From JAKAXG01 sp035702985 (GTDB lineage Bacteria > Actinomycetota > Acidimicrobiia > Acidimicrobiales > Palsa-688): a stretch of DNA of 35,135 nucleotides. The stretch spans positions 1 to 35,135 of the forward strand of contig DASSZD010000160.1 of the NCBI GenBank assembly GCA_035702985.1, read 5' to 3'. Below, one piece after another: positions 1 to 6,045 of this stretch. A model generated the notes under the pieces. The model made no database searches. It saw only the letters and a program-made list of their open reading frames with translations, and was not told the DNA's origin. Numbering within the stretch: the stretch's first letter is position 1; each line of letters opens with the position of its first letter. The position numbers and the translations under genes were made by a program.

Positions 1-2
1 CG

Positions 3-314
3 CTGCGGGACCTGGTGACCAGAGCCAGGGCCGGGCGGCTCCGCGGCTCGGAGATGAGCGATCCCACCATCACCGTCACCAACCTCGGGGACCTCGGGGT
101 GGAAGCGGTCTTCGGGGTGATCTACCCGCCACAGGTGGCGCTGGTCGGTTTCGGGCGGGTGGTCGAGCGCCCGTGGGCCGAGAACGGGATGCTGGGCGTC
201 CGGCCCTGCACGACCGTCACCCTGTCCGCCGACCACCGGGCGTCCGACGGGCACCGGGGGGGCCTGTTCCTCACCGAGATAGTGCGACTGCTACACAAGC
301 CGGAGGAGCTATGA
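3..314 (+). CDS. 2-oxoacid dehydrogenase E2 acyltransferase, C-terminal part (5' truncated by window edge)
   Basis: This is the last ~103 residues of a dihydrolipoamide acyltransferase (E2), the core enzyme that passes the acyl group from lipoyl-lysine to CoA in pyruvate- or branched-chain-type dehydrogenase complexes. The open frame runs from base 3 with no start inside the window. Family hallmarks are the TITVTNLGDLGVEAVFGVIY segment (the usual 'TxTNLG.. G..' strand), the PPQVALVGFGR stretch, and the catalytic DHRASDG near the C-terminus, which matches the DHRxxDG active-site motif with its essential His and Asp. The lipoyl and E1/E3-binding domains would lie upstream. The stop overlaps the start of the acyl carrier protein gene by 4 bases, so the two are probably translated together. 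Substrate class (pyruvate, branched-chain, acetoin) cannot be told from this end. Confidence 0.9.
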   Translation: MRDLVTRARAGRLRGSEMSDPTITVTNLGDLGVEAVFGVIYPPQVALVGFGRVVERPWAENGMLGVRPCTTVTLSADHRASDGHRGGLFLTEIVRLLHKPEEL

Positions 315-553
315 CCAGCGATGACGCCGTGGACCTCGTCCGCACGGTGATACACGAGATCGCCCCCGAAGCCGACCTGGAGGCGGTCGAGCCGGGCGAG
401 ACCCTGCAGGAGGCTCTGGACATGGACTCGATCGACTTCTTGAACTTCGTCATCGGCCTGCACGACCGGACCGGTATCGAGATACCCGAGAGGGACTACC
501 CGGGGTTGGCCACCCTCGACGGGTGCATCGATTACCTGCAGGCGCGGGCCTGA
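311..553 (+). CDS. acyl carrier protein (phosphopantetheine-binding)
   Basis: An 80-residue acidic protein of typical ACP length. The ATG sits in an ATGA overlap with the E2 stop. The centre reads DMDSIDFLNFVIGL, the phosphopantetheine attachment motif D-S-x-D/L-F; the Ser (about residue 40) would carry the 4'-phosphopantetheine arm. A second helix-rich half (TGIEIPERDY..LATLDGCIDYL) matches the ACP helix III/IV region. Known ACPs shuttle acyl groups as thioesters. Its tight coupling to an E2 gene suggests a task linked to the dehydrogenase complex, for example accepting an acyl group made by E2 or supplying octanoyl groups for lipoylation; that role is inference. It is not beside fatty-acid synthase genes within the window. 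Confidence 0.85.
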   Translation: MTSDDAVDLVRTVIHEIAPEADLEAVEPGETLQEALDMDSIDFLNFVIGLHDRTGIEIPERDYPGLATLDGCIDYLQARA

Positions 554-571
554 CGGCGGGCCCGGCCGTCA
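551..571. terminator. palindromic convergent terminator containing both stop codons
   Basis: TGACGGC (551-557) and GCCGTCA (565-571) form a perfect 7-bp inverted repeat around GGGCCCG, itself mostly self-complementary. The first TGA is the ACP stop codon; the last TCA is the complement of the stop of the adenosine-specific kinase gene on the other strand. The two convergent genes therefore end within one hairpin. There is no T tract, as is common in high-GC actinobacteria, so termination efficiency is uncertain. Confidence 0.5.
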
Positions 572-1054
572 CCCCAGCTTGTAGCCGATGGCCCGCAGCA
601 GGCCCATGCGCTCGGACTCGTCCTCGGCCGTCTCGATCCCTATCGGCGGGGAACCGTCCACGACCCCGACCACCGCCCGGCCCAGTTCGGTGCGGGCCAC
701 GATCACCTCCAGAGGGTTGGCCGTGGCGCAGAAGACCGTGCACACCTCGGGGACCTGTTTGATGGCGTTGAGCACGTTGACCGGGAAGCCGTCGCGCAGC
801 ATCACCACGAACACGTGACCGGCTCCCACGGCCGCGGCCGCCCGGACGGCCAGATCGACCAGCTCCTCGGAGTTCCCGGAACGGCGGATCAGCCGGGCTC
901 CCGACGCCTCGCAGAACGCCACCCCGAAAGACAGTTGGGGACCGCTGCCGGCCAGCGCCTCGTGGAGATCCTCGACGGTCTTTATGAAATGCGACTGGCC
1001 GATGATGACGTTCTGGCCCTCCGGTTTGATGATGGGCACCGAAAGCAGTTCCAC
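569..1054 (-). CDS. adenosine-specific kinase family protein (COG1839 type)
   Basis: A 161-residue protein that I recognise by its whole-length pattern: an N-terminal VPIIKPEGQNVIIGQSHFIK segment, the SFGVAFCEASGARLIRRSGN block, the GHVFVVMLRDGFPVNVLNAI block and the CTVFCATANPLEVIVARTE block. These are the conserved segments of the small 'adenosine-specific kinase' family, solved structurally in archaea and found in scattered bacteria. The family name rests on limited biochemistry, so the reaction (ATP-dependent phosphorylation of adenosine) is a family-level statement. Length is normal and the ATG at 1054 begins the conserved domain directly. It starts 14 bases after the PRTase-hydrolase gene ends and is probably the last gene of that unit. 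With a phosphoribosyltransferase fusion next door, nucleoside or nucleotide salvage is a reasonable but unproven theme. Confidence 0.8.
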   Translation of the reverse strand: MELLSVPIIKPEGQNVIIGQSHFIKTVEDLHEALAGSGPQLSFGVAFCEASGARLIRRSGNSEELVDLAVRAAAAVGAGHVFVVMLRDGFPVNVLNAIKQVPEVCTVFCATANPLEVIVARTELGRAVVGVVDGSPPIGIETAEDESERMGLLRAIGYKLG

Positions 1055-1067
1055 CGCGGATCCCCGG

Positions 1068-2384
1068 TCAGGCCGTGGACGGCAGAGGAGCCATCCGCTC
1101 GGCGAACCAGGCGCCGGCCAACCGGGCCACGGCGGCCAGGGCGCCCGGCTCCTCGAAGAGGTGACCGGCTCCGGGTACCACGCTCAGACGGCTCTCGCAG
1201 CGGAGCTGGTCCTGGGCCAGCCGGTTGAGCTCCAGCACGGCGTGGTCGTCCCCGCCGACGATGAGCAATGTCGGGGCCCGCACCCTGCTCAGCCGGGCGC
1301 CGGCCAGGTCGGGCCTACCGCCTCTCGACACGATCGCGGCCGGCTCCACCTTCGGGTCGGCGGCGGCCCACAGGGCCGCGCCGGCGCCGGTGCTGGCCCC
1401 GAAGTACCCGAAGGGGACGGCTTCCAGACCGGGCTGGCGCCCGGCCCAGCGGCTGGCCAGTATCAACCGGGCGGCGAGCAGGCCGATGTCGAACACGTTG
1501 GCCCGGCTCTCCTCCTCGTGCGGGGTCAGCAGGTCGAACAGCAGGGTGGCCAGGCCGGCCTGGTTCAGGACGTGGGCCACCAACCGGTTGCGGGGGCTGT
1601 GACGGCTGCTGCCGCTCCCGTGGACGAAGACGACCAGTCCGGTGGAGTCCGGCGGCCGGCACAGATAGCCGGGCAGCTTCACGTCGCCGGCCGGGACCTC
1701 GACGTCCTCGTCCGGCCAGGGGTCGGCGGCGGGGGCCGGCCCCGACTGGCTCGTCGGGGCGGTGCCGGCCAGGAGCCGCACCACCTCCTCGTCGCTGACC
1801 TGGCTGAAATCCCGGTACCACTGGCCTATGGCCCACAGCCGCTCGGCCAGTTCCACGCAGATCACCTCGGCCTCCCGGCTCACATCCTGCACGGCGTCCG
1901 GACTGGCCACCGGAACCGCCATCACCACCCGGCTGGCGCCCTGCGCCCTGGCCACCCGGCAGGCGGCCCGGGCGGTGGCCCCGGTGGCCATGCCGTCGTC
2001 GACGACGATGGCCACCCGGCCCCGCAGCACCACGGCGGGCCGCCCTTCCCGCAGCAGGTGTGCCCGACGTTCGAGCTCGGCCTGCTCCCGTTGGCGGACC
2101 TCCTCCAGCTCCACCGCGCTCACGTGGGCGCTGCGGATGACCCGATCGTTGAGGACGAGCACGCCGCCCTCACCGATGGCCCCCATGGCCAGCTCCGGCT
2201 GGAACGGGACGCCCAGCTTGCGGACCACGATGACGTCCAGCGGGACCCCGAGCGAAGCTGCCACCTCGGCCGCGACCGGGACCCCGCCGCGGGGCAGGCC
2301 CAGCACCACCACGTCCTCGCCCCGGAACCCGGCCAGCTGGGCGGCCAGGCGCCGGCCGGCGTCGACCCGGTCATCGAACCTCAT
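1068..2384 (-). CDS. phosphoribosyltransferase / alpha-beta hydrolase fusion protein
   Basis: A two-domain cytosolic protein of 438 residues. Residues 1-215 are a type I phosphoribosyltransferase: a GLPRGGVPVAAEVA segment, RKLGVP near 56, and the PRPP-binding loop VVDDGMATGATA at about 127-138. After a Pro-rich linker, residues 235-435 are a dienelactone-hydrolase-like alpha/beta hydrolase, with FVHGSGSS near 254, the nucleophile elbow GASTGAG (Ser ~331), an acid at GGDDHAV (~380) and His in GAGHLF (~408). All catalytic elements are present in both halves. The same fusion occurs in mycobacteria (Rv0571c type, a DosR-regulon gene). Substrates are unknown. I chose ATG 2384 because GAGGAGG lies 6 bases upstream; GTG 2390 is the alternative. 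The start overlaps the STAS gene by 14 bases, implying translational coupling. Confidence 0.85.
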   Translation of the reverse strand: MRFDDRVDAGRRLAAQLAGFRGEDVVVLGLPRGGVPVAAEVAASLGVPLDVIVVRKLGVPFQPELAMGAIGEGGVLVLNDRVIRSAHVSAVELEEVRQREQAELERRAHLLREGRPAVVLRGRVAIVVDDGMATGATARAACRVARAQGASRVVMAVPVASPDAVQDVSREAEVICVELAERLWAIGQWYRDFSQVSDEEVVRLLAGTAPTSQSGPAPAADPWPDEDVEVPAGDVKLPGYLCRPPDSTGLVVFVHGSGSSRHSPRNRLVAHVLNQAGLATLLFDLLTPHEEESRANVFDIGLLAARLILASRWAGRQPGLEAVPFGYFGASTGAGAALWAAADPKVEPAAIVSRGGRPDLAGARLSRVRAPTLLIVGGDDHAVLELNRLAQDQLRCESRLSVVPGAGHLFEEPGALAAVARLAGAWFAERMAPLPSTA

Positions 2385-2751
2385 GGCCACCCTCCTCGCT
2401 TCGCCGCCCGGCCCGGACCAGGCTGGCCGCCTCCTCCAGGCTGGGCACCACTGCCACCGCGGTGTCGATCCGGCTCATGCTGAGCACCCTCAACAGGCTG
2501 GGGCGGCGGCAGGCGACCACCACCCGGTCTCCGCTCTCCATGGATCGGTGCACGGCGCCGGCCAGGGCGCCGATGCCCTCGGAGTCGGCGAAGGACACGC
2601 CCGTCAGGTCGACGATCACCGGGCCCGAGCCGGCCGCCTCTCTCAGCGCCTCACGGAAGCCCGGGGTCGTGTAGTGGTCCAGATGGTCGCCGGGGCTCAC
2701 GACGGCGTAACCGCGATCGCCGTCCGGGCCCCGCCGGGTCGCGGTGTCCAT
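2371..2751 (-). CDS. STAS-domain protein, anti-sigma factor antagonist-like
   Basis: About 126 residues from ATG 2751, of which roughly 15-110 form one STAS domain. The diagnostic stretch is VIVDLTGVSFADSEGIGALA, equivalent to the 'DLSGVxFxDSxGL' loop of SpoIIAA/RsbV, with the Ser that anti-sigma kinases phosphorylate preserved. Such proteins bind anti-sigma kinases and release sigma factors when unphosphorylated. The C-terminus is Arg/Glu-rich. In-frame upstream starts exist (TTG 2844 with a purine-rich GGGAGGG nearby, GTG 2817), but they add a low-quality Arg-rich leader, so I prefer 2751; a promoter-proximal start at 2844 cannot be excluded. It heads the unit with the PRTase-hydrolase and adenosine-kinase-like genes. 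The large HATPase/SpoIIE protein at 19285-23316 is a candidate partner (inference). Confidence 0.75.
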   Translation of the reverse strand: MDTATRRGPDGDRGYAVVSPGDHLDHYTTPGFREALREAAGSGPVIVDLTGVSFADSEGIGALAGAVHRSMESGDRVVVACRRPSLLRVLSMSRIDTAVAVVPSLEEAASLVRAGRRSEEGGHEVR

Positions 2752-2890
2752 CACCTGCGCCCGGCGCCGGCGCCGCCCCCGCCTGCCGGCCGTACGGCCC
2801 ACCCCATCAGCGGACACCCTGCACCGAGTCCAGTCATCGATCAAGCCCTCCCTCTGCCTGATCAGTGTGATCCGGTCTGTTGGCCCGCTT

Positions 2891-2907
2891 TAAGTGCCAA
2901 TGGTCAC
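2891..2907 (-). promoter_or_regulatory. DosR-like operator candidate upstream of STAS/PRTase-hydrolase unit
   Basis: Read on the minus strand this is GTGACCATTGGCACTTA, an imperfect dyad around CCAWTGG. It matches, at 15 of 17 positions, the site GTGACCAATGGCCCTTA upstream of the split-barrel gene at 13255. It lies in the gap between the M50 protease stop and the STAS gene, 140 bases from ATG 2751 and 47 from TTG 2844. The general form (G-rich half, W centre, C-rich half) resembles DosR/DevR-type boxes of actinobacteria. Binding by such a regulator is inference. Confidence 0.45.
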
Positions 2908-2927
2908 TGGTCGCGTCCGGGGAGGGC

Positions 2928-3998
2928 TCAGGGCAGCGGGGCCGGACCCCGCGACAGCCAGGCGGCGATGTCGGCCAGCGCCAGGACGCCCACCGGCCGG
3001 CCTTCGTGCACCACCGCCAGCGCCGGGTACCCCGACGTGATCAGCCGCTCCAGGGCGGTGCGGCCCACGTCCTCCTCGACCGACAGTACCGGCGCGTCCC
3101 GGTCGGTCAGGTCCGCCACCAGCGTGCCCGACGGGGCGGCGGCCACCTCGGACCCGAGAGCCAGGCCGTAGTACCGCTCCGCCACCGTCACCACCTGGGG
3201 ACCGGCCCAGCAGTGGCGCAGGTCGTCCACCGCCAGCCCGGCGTCGAGGGCGGCGACCGGGCTGCGCATGAACTGGCTCACCGGGTGCCCCATCAGCCGT
3301 ATGCGGGCGGTGGTGGCCTGCTCCTCCTGGGTGGCCCCCACGAAGACGAAGGCCCCGATGAGGATCAGCCAGAGGTTCCAGAACAGACCGAAGACCATCA
3401 TGGCCACCGCCAGCGAGCGGCCCAGGGTGGCCGCCATCCGGGTGGCGGTGCCGAGGTCGTGGCGACGCTCGAGCGCGGCCCGCAGCACCCGGCCGCCGTC
3501 GAGGGGGAAGGCCGGCAGCAGGTTGAACGCCCCGAGCAGGAGGTTGGCCCACGCCAGGCGTGGCAGCAGGCCGCCGCCGGCCAGGTTCACCGGCCAGAGC
3601 GTCGCCCCCACCGCCACCGACGCGGCCATGGCGGCCACGCCCAGGGCCAGGCTGGCCAGGGGGCCCACGGCCGCCACCCAGAACTCCTCCGACCACTTCT
3701 GCGGCATGTCCTCGATGAGCGACACGCCGCCGATGGGCAGCAGCACTATCGACCGGACCGTGGCCCCCAGGCGGCGGGCCAGGATGCTGTGGGCCAGTTC
3801 GTGGACCAGGACGCAGCCGAACAGGAGCACCACCCAGACCGTGCCCTCCCACGCCCCGGCCGCCCCGGGGCGGCTGTCCACCCAGGCCACCAGGGCGACC
3901 AGGAGCAGGAACGTCAGGTGCAGGTATATCCGGATCCCGGCGATGCGGGCGATGGGGACCGACCATCCCATGGGCCGGGAACGCCGGGAACGCCTCAC
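2928..3998 (-). CDS. M50 family site-2-type zinc metalloprotease with C-terminal CBS domains
   Basis: A 356-residue polytopic membrane protein. The zinc motif HELAH sits at about residues 66-70 inside a hydrophobic helix and the second metal-ligand motif, NLLPAFPLDGG (Asp ~167), is about 100 residues later: the layout of intramembrane M50 proteases that cut transmembrane substrates such as anti-sigma factors. Four to six hydrophobic segments lie between residues 20 and 225. Residues ~230-350 form a CBS pair, the first degenerate and the second ending in VVHEGRPVGVLALADIAAWL; CBS domains usually sense adenine nucleotides. Mycobacterial Rv2625c has the same architecture and belongs to the DosR regulon. 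Start is GTG 3998 with a weak upstream GGGGAC; ATG 3971 is possible. It is separated from the gas vesicle operon by 82 bases. Confidence 0.88.
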   Translation of the reverse strand: MRRSRRSRPMGWSVPIARIAGIRIYLHLTFLLLVALVAWVDSRPGAAGAWEGTVWVVLLFGCVLVHELAHSILARRLGATVRSIVLLPIGGVSLIEDMPQKWSEEFWVAAVGPLASLALGVAAMAASVAVGATLWPVNLAGGGLLPRLAWANLLLGAFNLLPAFPLDGGRVLRAALERRHDLGTATRMAATLGRSLAVAMMVFGLFWNLWLILIGAFVFVGATQEEQATTARIRLMGHPVSQFMRSPVAALDAGLAVDDLRHCWAGPQVVTVAERYYGLALGSEVAAAPSGTLVADLTDRDAPVLSVEEDVGRTALERLITSGYPALAVVHEGRPVGVLALADIAAWLSRGPAPLP

Positions 3999-4050
3999 GT
4001 CCCCATGGTGGGTCCCCGGCCCCGCCGCTCACAGAGTCAAACGACCTTGC

Positions 4051-4068
4051 CGACCCCGGGGGCGGTCG
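4051..4068 (-). terminator. weak hairpin after the gas vesicle operon
   Basis: CGACC and GGTCG pair around CCGGGGGC, which can extend the stem imperfectly. It lies 13 bases beyond the last gene of the gas vesicle operon and before the protease gene on the same strand. There is no T run, and such hairpins arise easily at this GC content, so this is only a candidate. Confidence 0.2.
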
Positions 4069-4080
4069 ACGGGGCGGGTG

Positions 4081-4317
4081 CTAGCCGGCCCCGGCGTCCA
4101 GGACGGCTAGCAGCCCGGCCACCCGGTCGAGCATCATCGGGCTCGGGAAGCGGTCGGCGGCCAGGAGGTCCAGCAGACCGGCCACGTACTCCTCGGCGGA
4201 TGCCCGGTCTCCGATCACCGCTTCGATCCGGTCCAGCATGGTCGGGCTCGGGTACCGCCCGTCGCGCACCTGGTCGAGCAGGATCTGCGTGAACTCCTGG
4301 CGCAGGGGACTGGTCAT
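4081..4317 (-). CDS. uncharacterised small protein with two RxPSPxMLDR repeats
   Basis: A 78-residue protein I do not recognise. It consists of two tandem units, each ending in a near-identical motif: GRYPSPTMLDRIEAVI at about residues 20-35 and DRFPSPMMLDRVAGLL at about 55-70, separated by an Ala/Leu-rich helix (AEEYVAGLLDLLA). No signal peptide or membrane segment is visible. The ATG overlaps the stop of the preceding gene (ATGA), so it belongs to the same polycistronic message as gvpK and is the last gene of the operon. The duplication and conserved Pro-Ser-Pro turn suggest a symmetrical small binding module, perhaps an assembly or regulatory accessory of gas vesicles; this is inference from position. 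Coding status is supported by the coupling, GC-rich third positions and the protein-level repeat. Confidence 0.65.
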   Translation of the reverse strand: MTSPLRQEFTQILLDQVRDGRYPSPTMLDRIEAVIGDRASAEEYVAGLLDLLAADRFPSPMMLDRVAGLLAVLDAGAG

Positions 4318-4805
4318 GGTCGCTCCTCGTGTGTCGATCTTCTGCTTCCGTTGGCGGCCGGCACCTCGAGCGGCGGCTCCTCCCCGGACGGACGGGCCCG
4401 CTCCCGGCCGGAGCCGCTGCCCCGGGGCCGGGGGGAGGCGGAACGGCCGGGAGATGGGCCGTCCTGTTCGGGGGGGTCGGGTCTGCGGGTGGCTTCCGAC
4501 AGGGCGTTGATCTGGGCCAGCAGGTCCGAGGCGAAGCCGATCGCGCTGAGCGCGGTGCCGGCGTGGCGGGCCACCTTGAGGACCGACGGGCCGCGCCGCC
4601 GCTTGGTGATCCGGGCCAGCCCAGAGCGGTGACCGCCCGGAAGGTGCCGGGCCAGGCTTCCCGGCACCCCGATAACGGCGGCCGGGAGATCCGAGACGGA
4701 CCTGCCCCGGCCCCGCCGGCCGCCCCGGCCCTTCGCGGCGGCCGCCGCGACCAGGGCGGTAGGCGCCCCGGCCGCCTTCCCGACTGCTCGCTTCTTCTTG
4801 GTCAT
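4314..4805 (-). CDS. uncharacterised basic protein downstream of gvpK
   Basis: A 163-residue strongly basic protein with no family I can name. Residues 1-40 are Lys/Arg/Ala/Gly-rich (MTKKKRAVGKAAG, then a GRGGRRGRGR run). A central better-ordered segment, PSVLKVARHAGTALSAIGF followed by ASDLLAQINALSEATRR, looks like an amphipathic helix pair. The C-terminal 55 residues are low-complexity Pro/Ser/Arg/Gly. The start is well supported: GAGGAGG lies a few bases upstream of ATG 4805. The gene is 61 bases from gvpK and its stop overlaps the next gene. The basic ends could interact with nucleic acid or with the acidic tail of the YtxH-like protein in the same operon; both ideas are speculative. Confidence 0.6.
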   Translation of the reverse strand: MTKKKRAVGKAAGAPTALVAAAAAKGRGGRRGRGRSVSDLPAAVIGVPGSLARHLPGGHRSGLARITKRRRGPSVLKVARHAGTALSAIGFASDLLAQINALSEATRRPDPPEQDGPSPGRSASPRPRGSGSGRERARPSGEEPPLEVPAANGSRRSTHEERP

Positions 4806-4866
4806 CGGCTTCCTCCTCGCCGCCCGCTGATGCGCGTACTCATCCGACCGGTCCTCCCCGGGCCCG

Positions 4867-5163
4867 TCACAGCAGATCCCCCAGGGGGCCCAGATGGAGG
4901 TTCAGATCCTCGTCGGTCAACCCGAAATGCTCCTTCAACTCGTCCATCTTCTCGGCCAGGCGCATGAGGGCCCGGCCCAGTGCCTCTTCCTGCTCGCCCG
5001 TCAGGCTCCCGCCTTCCAGCCGCCGGATCGCCTGGCGCTCCATGAGCTGTCGGATCAGCTCGACCAGGGTGAGCACCAGCTGGGCCATGCCCTGTTCCAC
5101 CCGCTCCGGGTCGGCGTCGATGCGTCGCCGCCGGGCGTTGCCGCCGGTGGCGGTGGAGACCAT
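4867..5163 (-). CDS. gvpK: gas vesicle protein GvpK
   Basis: A 98-residue protein matching the GvpK family along its full length: RIDADPERVEQGMAQLVLTL, then VELIRQLMERQAIRRLEGG, then MDELKEHFGL and the C-terminal signature DLNLHLGPLGDLL. GvpK is one of the small conserved proteins needed for gas vesicle formation, thought to act early in assembly or nucleation; its exact task is not settled. The length is typical. I chose ATG 5163 because residues before it in the open frame are unlike the family and overlap the upstream gvpF/L gene. It follows that gene after 10 bases and continues the operon. Confidence 0.93.
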   Translation of the reverse strand: MVSTATGGNARRRRIDADPERVEQGMAQLVLTLVELIRQLMERQAIRRLEGGSLTGEQEEALGRALMRLAEKMDELKEHFGLTDEDLNLHLGPLGDLL

Positions 5164-5173
5164 CTCGGGCGGC

Positions 5174-5851
5174 CTATCCACGGCCCCGCCGTCCGGGTTC
5201 GACCACACCGTCGGGGAGGTCGACGAAGCTGTACGGCGCCCACGGTCCGGTGACCGTCCGGCGGCAGACACCCGGGCTGGCCCCGGCCGCCGCGTCGACC
5301 GCCCGGCAGAAGCCGGGCACCCGCCCGGCGTCCACCAGGTAAGCCGCCGCCAGGCGGGCCCCGTCCGCCGACAGCACCCGGGCATCGGCGGAAACGCCGG
5401 CCAGGGCGGAGTGCATGCCGAGAAGCGCCGGGTGGGCTTGCTGGCTGCGGCGCAGACCTTCGAGGTAGGCGCGCCCGGACCCGGCCGGGGCGGCGCTCCC
5501 GGCGGACTCCACCGAGGCCCGGACGGCCAGCTCGACCCGGCCCCTCACCCTTCCCATCAGCGCGACCAGCCGGGCGGACTGCTCCGACAGCCACCGGTCG
5601 ATCTTCTGGGTCTGCTGGGCGGCGGCCCAGAATCGGAACGGGAGCACCGTACAGGTGTCCATCAGGGCCTGGATCAGACCGTTGAACTGGCGCAGGGCCG
5701 CCCCGTCGGGTTCCGGCGGGGGCTCCGGCCACTGCAGACCCAGACAGGTGGCCGGGTCCCGGCCCACGATGACCAGGTCGCGGTCGGTGAGGTCGAACAG
5801 GGCGCGGGCCGCCGCCGGGCCGTCGTCGACCACGGCGACCAGGCGGATCAT
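5174..5851 (-). CDS. gas vesicle protein GvpF/GvpL family (third copy)
   Basis: A 225-residue GvpF/GvpL-type protein. Family features are the N-terminal beta-strand (MIRLVAVVDD), the middle PFRFWAAAQQTQKIDRWLSE segment (equivalent to 'lPlRFG..f' in the family) followed by a long helical region with GRVELAVRA, and the C-terminal PWAPYSFVDLPDG, the conserved 'GPWPPYSF' strand. GvpF and GvpL are accessory proteins found in nascent gas vesicles and bind GvpA/J. The start ATG overlaps the gvpS stop (ATGA). It is the most diverged of three GvpF/L proteins here: PFRFW replaces the usual RFG. The paralog name (F2 or L2) cannot be decided without a tree. Confidence 0.88.
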   Translation of the reverse strand: MIRLVAVVDDGPAAARALFDLTDRDLVIVGRDPATCLGLQWPEPPPEPDGAALRQFNGLIQALMDTCTVLPFRFWAAAQQTQKIDRWLSEQSARLVALMGRVRGRVELAVRASVESAGSAAPAGSGRAYLEGLRRSQQAHPALLGMHSALAGVSADARVLSADGARLAAAYLVDAGRVPGFCRAVDAAAGASPGVCRRTVTGPWAPYSFVDLPDGVVEPGRRGRG

Positions 5852-6045
5852 CGCAGCAGTCCTTCCTGCGCCACACCCAGGTCCATGGCCGTCTCCACCG
5901 ACGCGATCAGGGCCCGCAGGCTCAGGTACACCAGGTCCACGCCCGCCACCGACAGGACGATGTCCCCGTTGATGGTCACGCCCTTCGCCAGCAGGCGATC
6001 CGCCAGGTCGACGAGGGCCACGTCCTCGCAGCTCGCGTCGTTCAC
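5848..6045 (-). CDS. gvpS: gas vesicle protein GvpS (GvpA/J/M superfamily)
   Basis: A 65-residue protein formed almost wholly by the GvpA-like helix-strand-strand-helix core: VALVDLADRLLAKGVTINGD, then IVLSVAGVDLVYLSLRALIA and SVETAMDLG. The GVTINGDI...VDLVYL version is that of the GvpJ/M/S minor structural proteins rather than GvpA. Position between gvpL and gvpK matches the gvpJ-L-S-K order of actinobacterial clusters, hence the GvpS call. These proteins are thought to make the conical tips or nucleate assembly. Start is GTG 6045, which overlaps the stop of gvpL (GTGA). Confidence 0.82.
   Translation of the reverse strand: MNDASCEDVALVDLADRLLAKGVTINGDIVLSVAGVDLVYLSLRALIASVETAMDLGVAQEGLLR

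Noticed and set aside
984..2483. 499-residue plus-strand open frame
   Set aside because: Antisense to the PRTase-hydrolase fusion; composition (Gln/His/Gly/Pro) is typical of GC-rich shadow frames.
2880..4292. 470-residue plus-strand open frame
   Set aside because: Antisense to the M50 protease; His/Gln/Arg-rich low-complexity translation.
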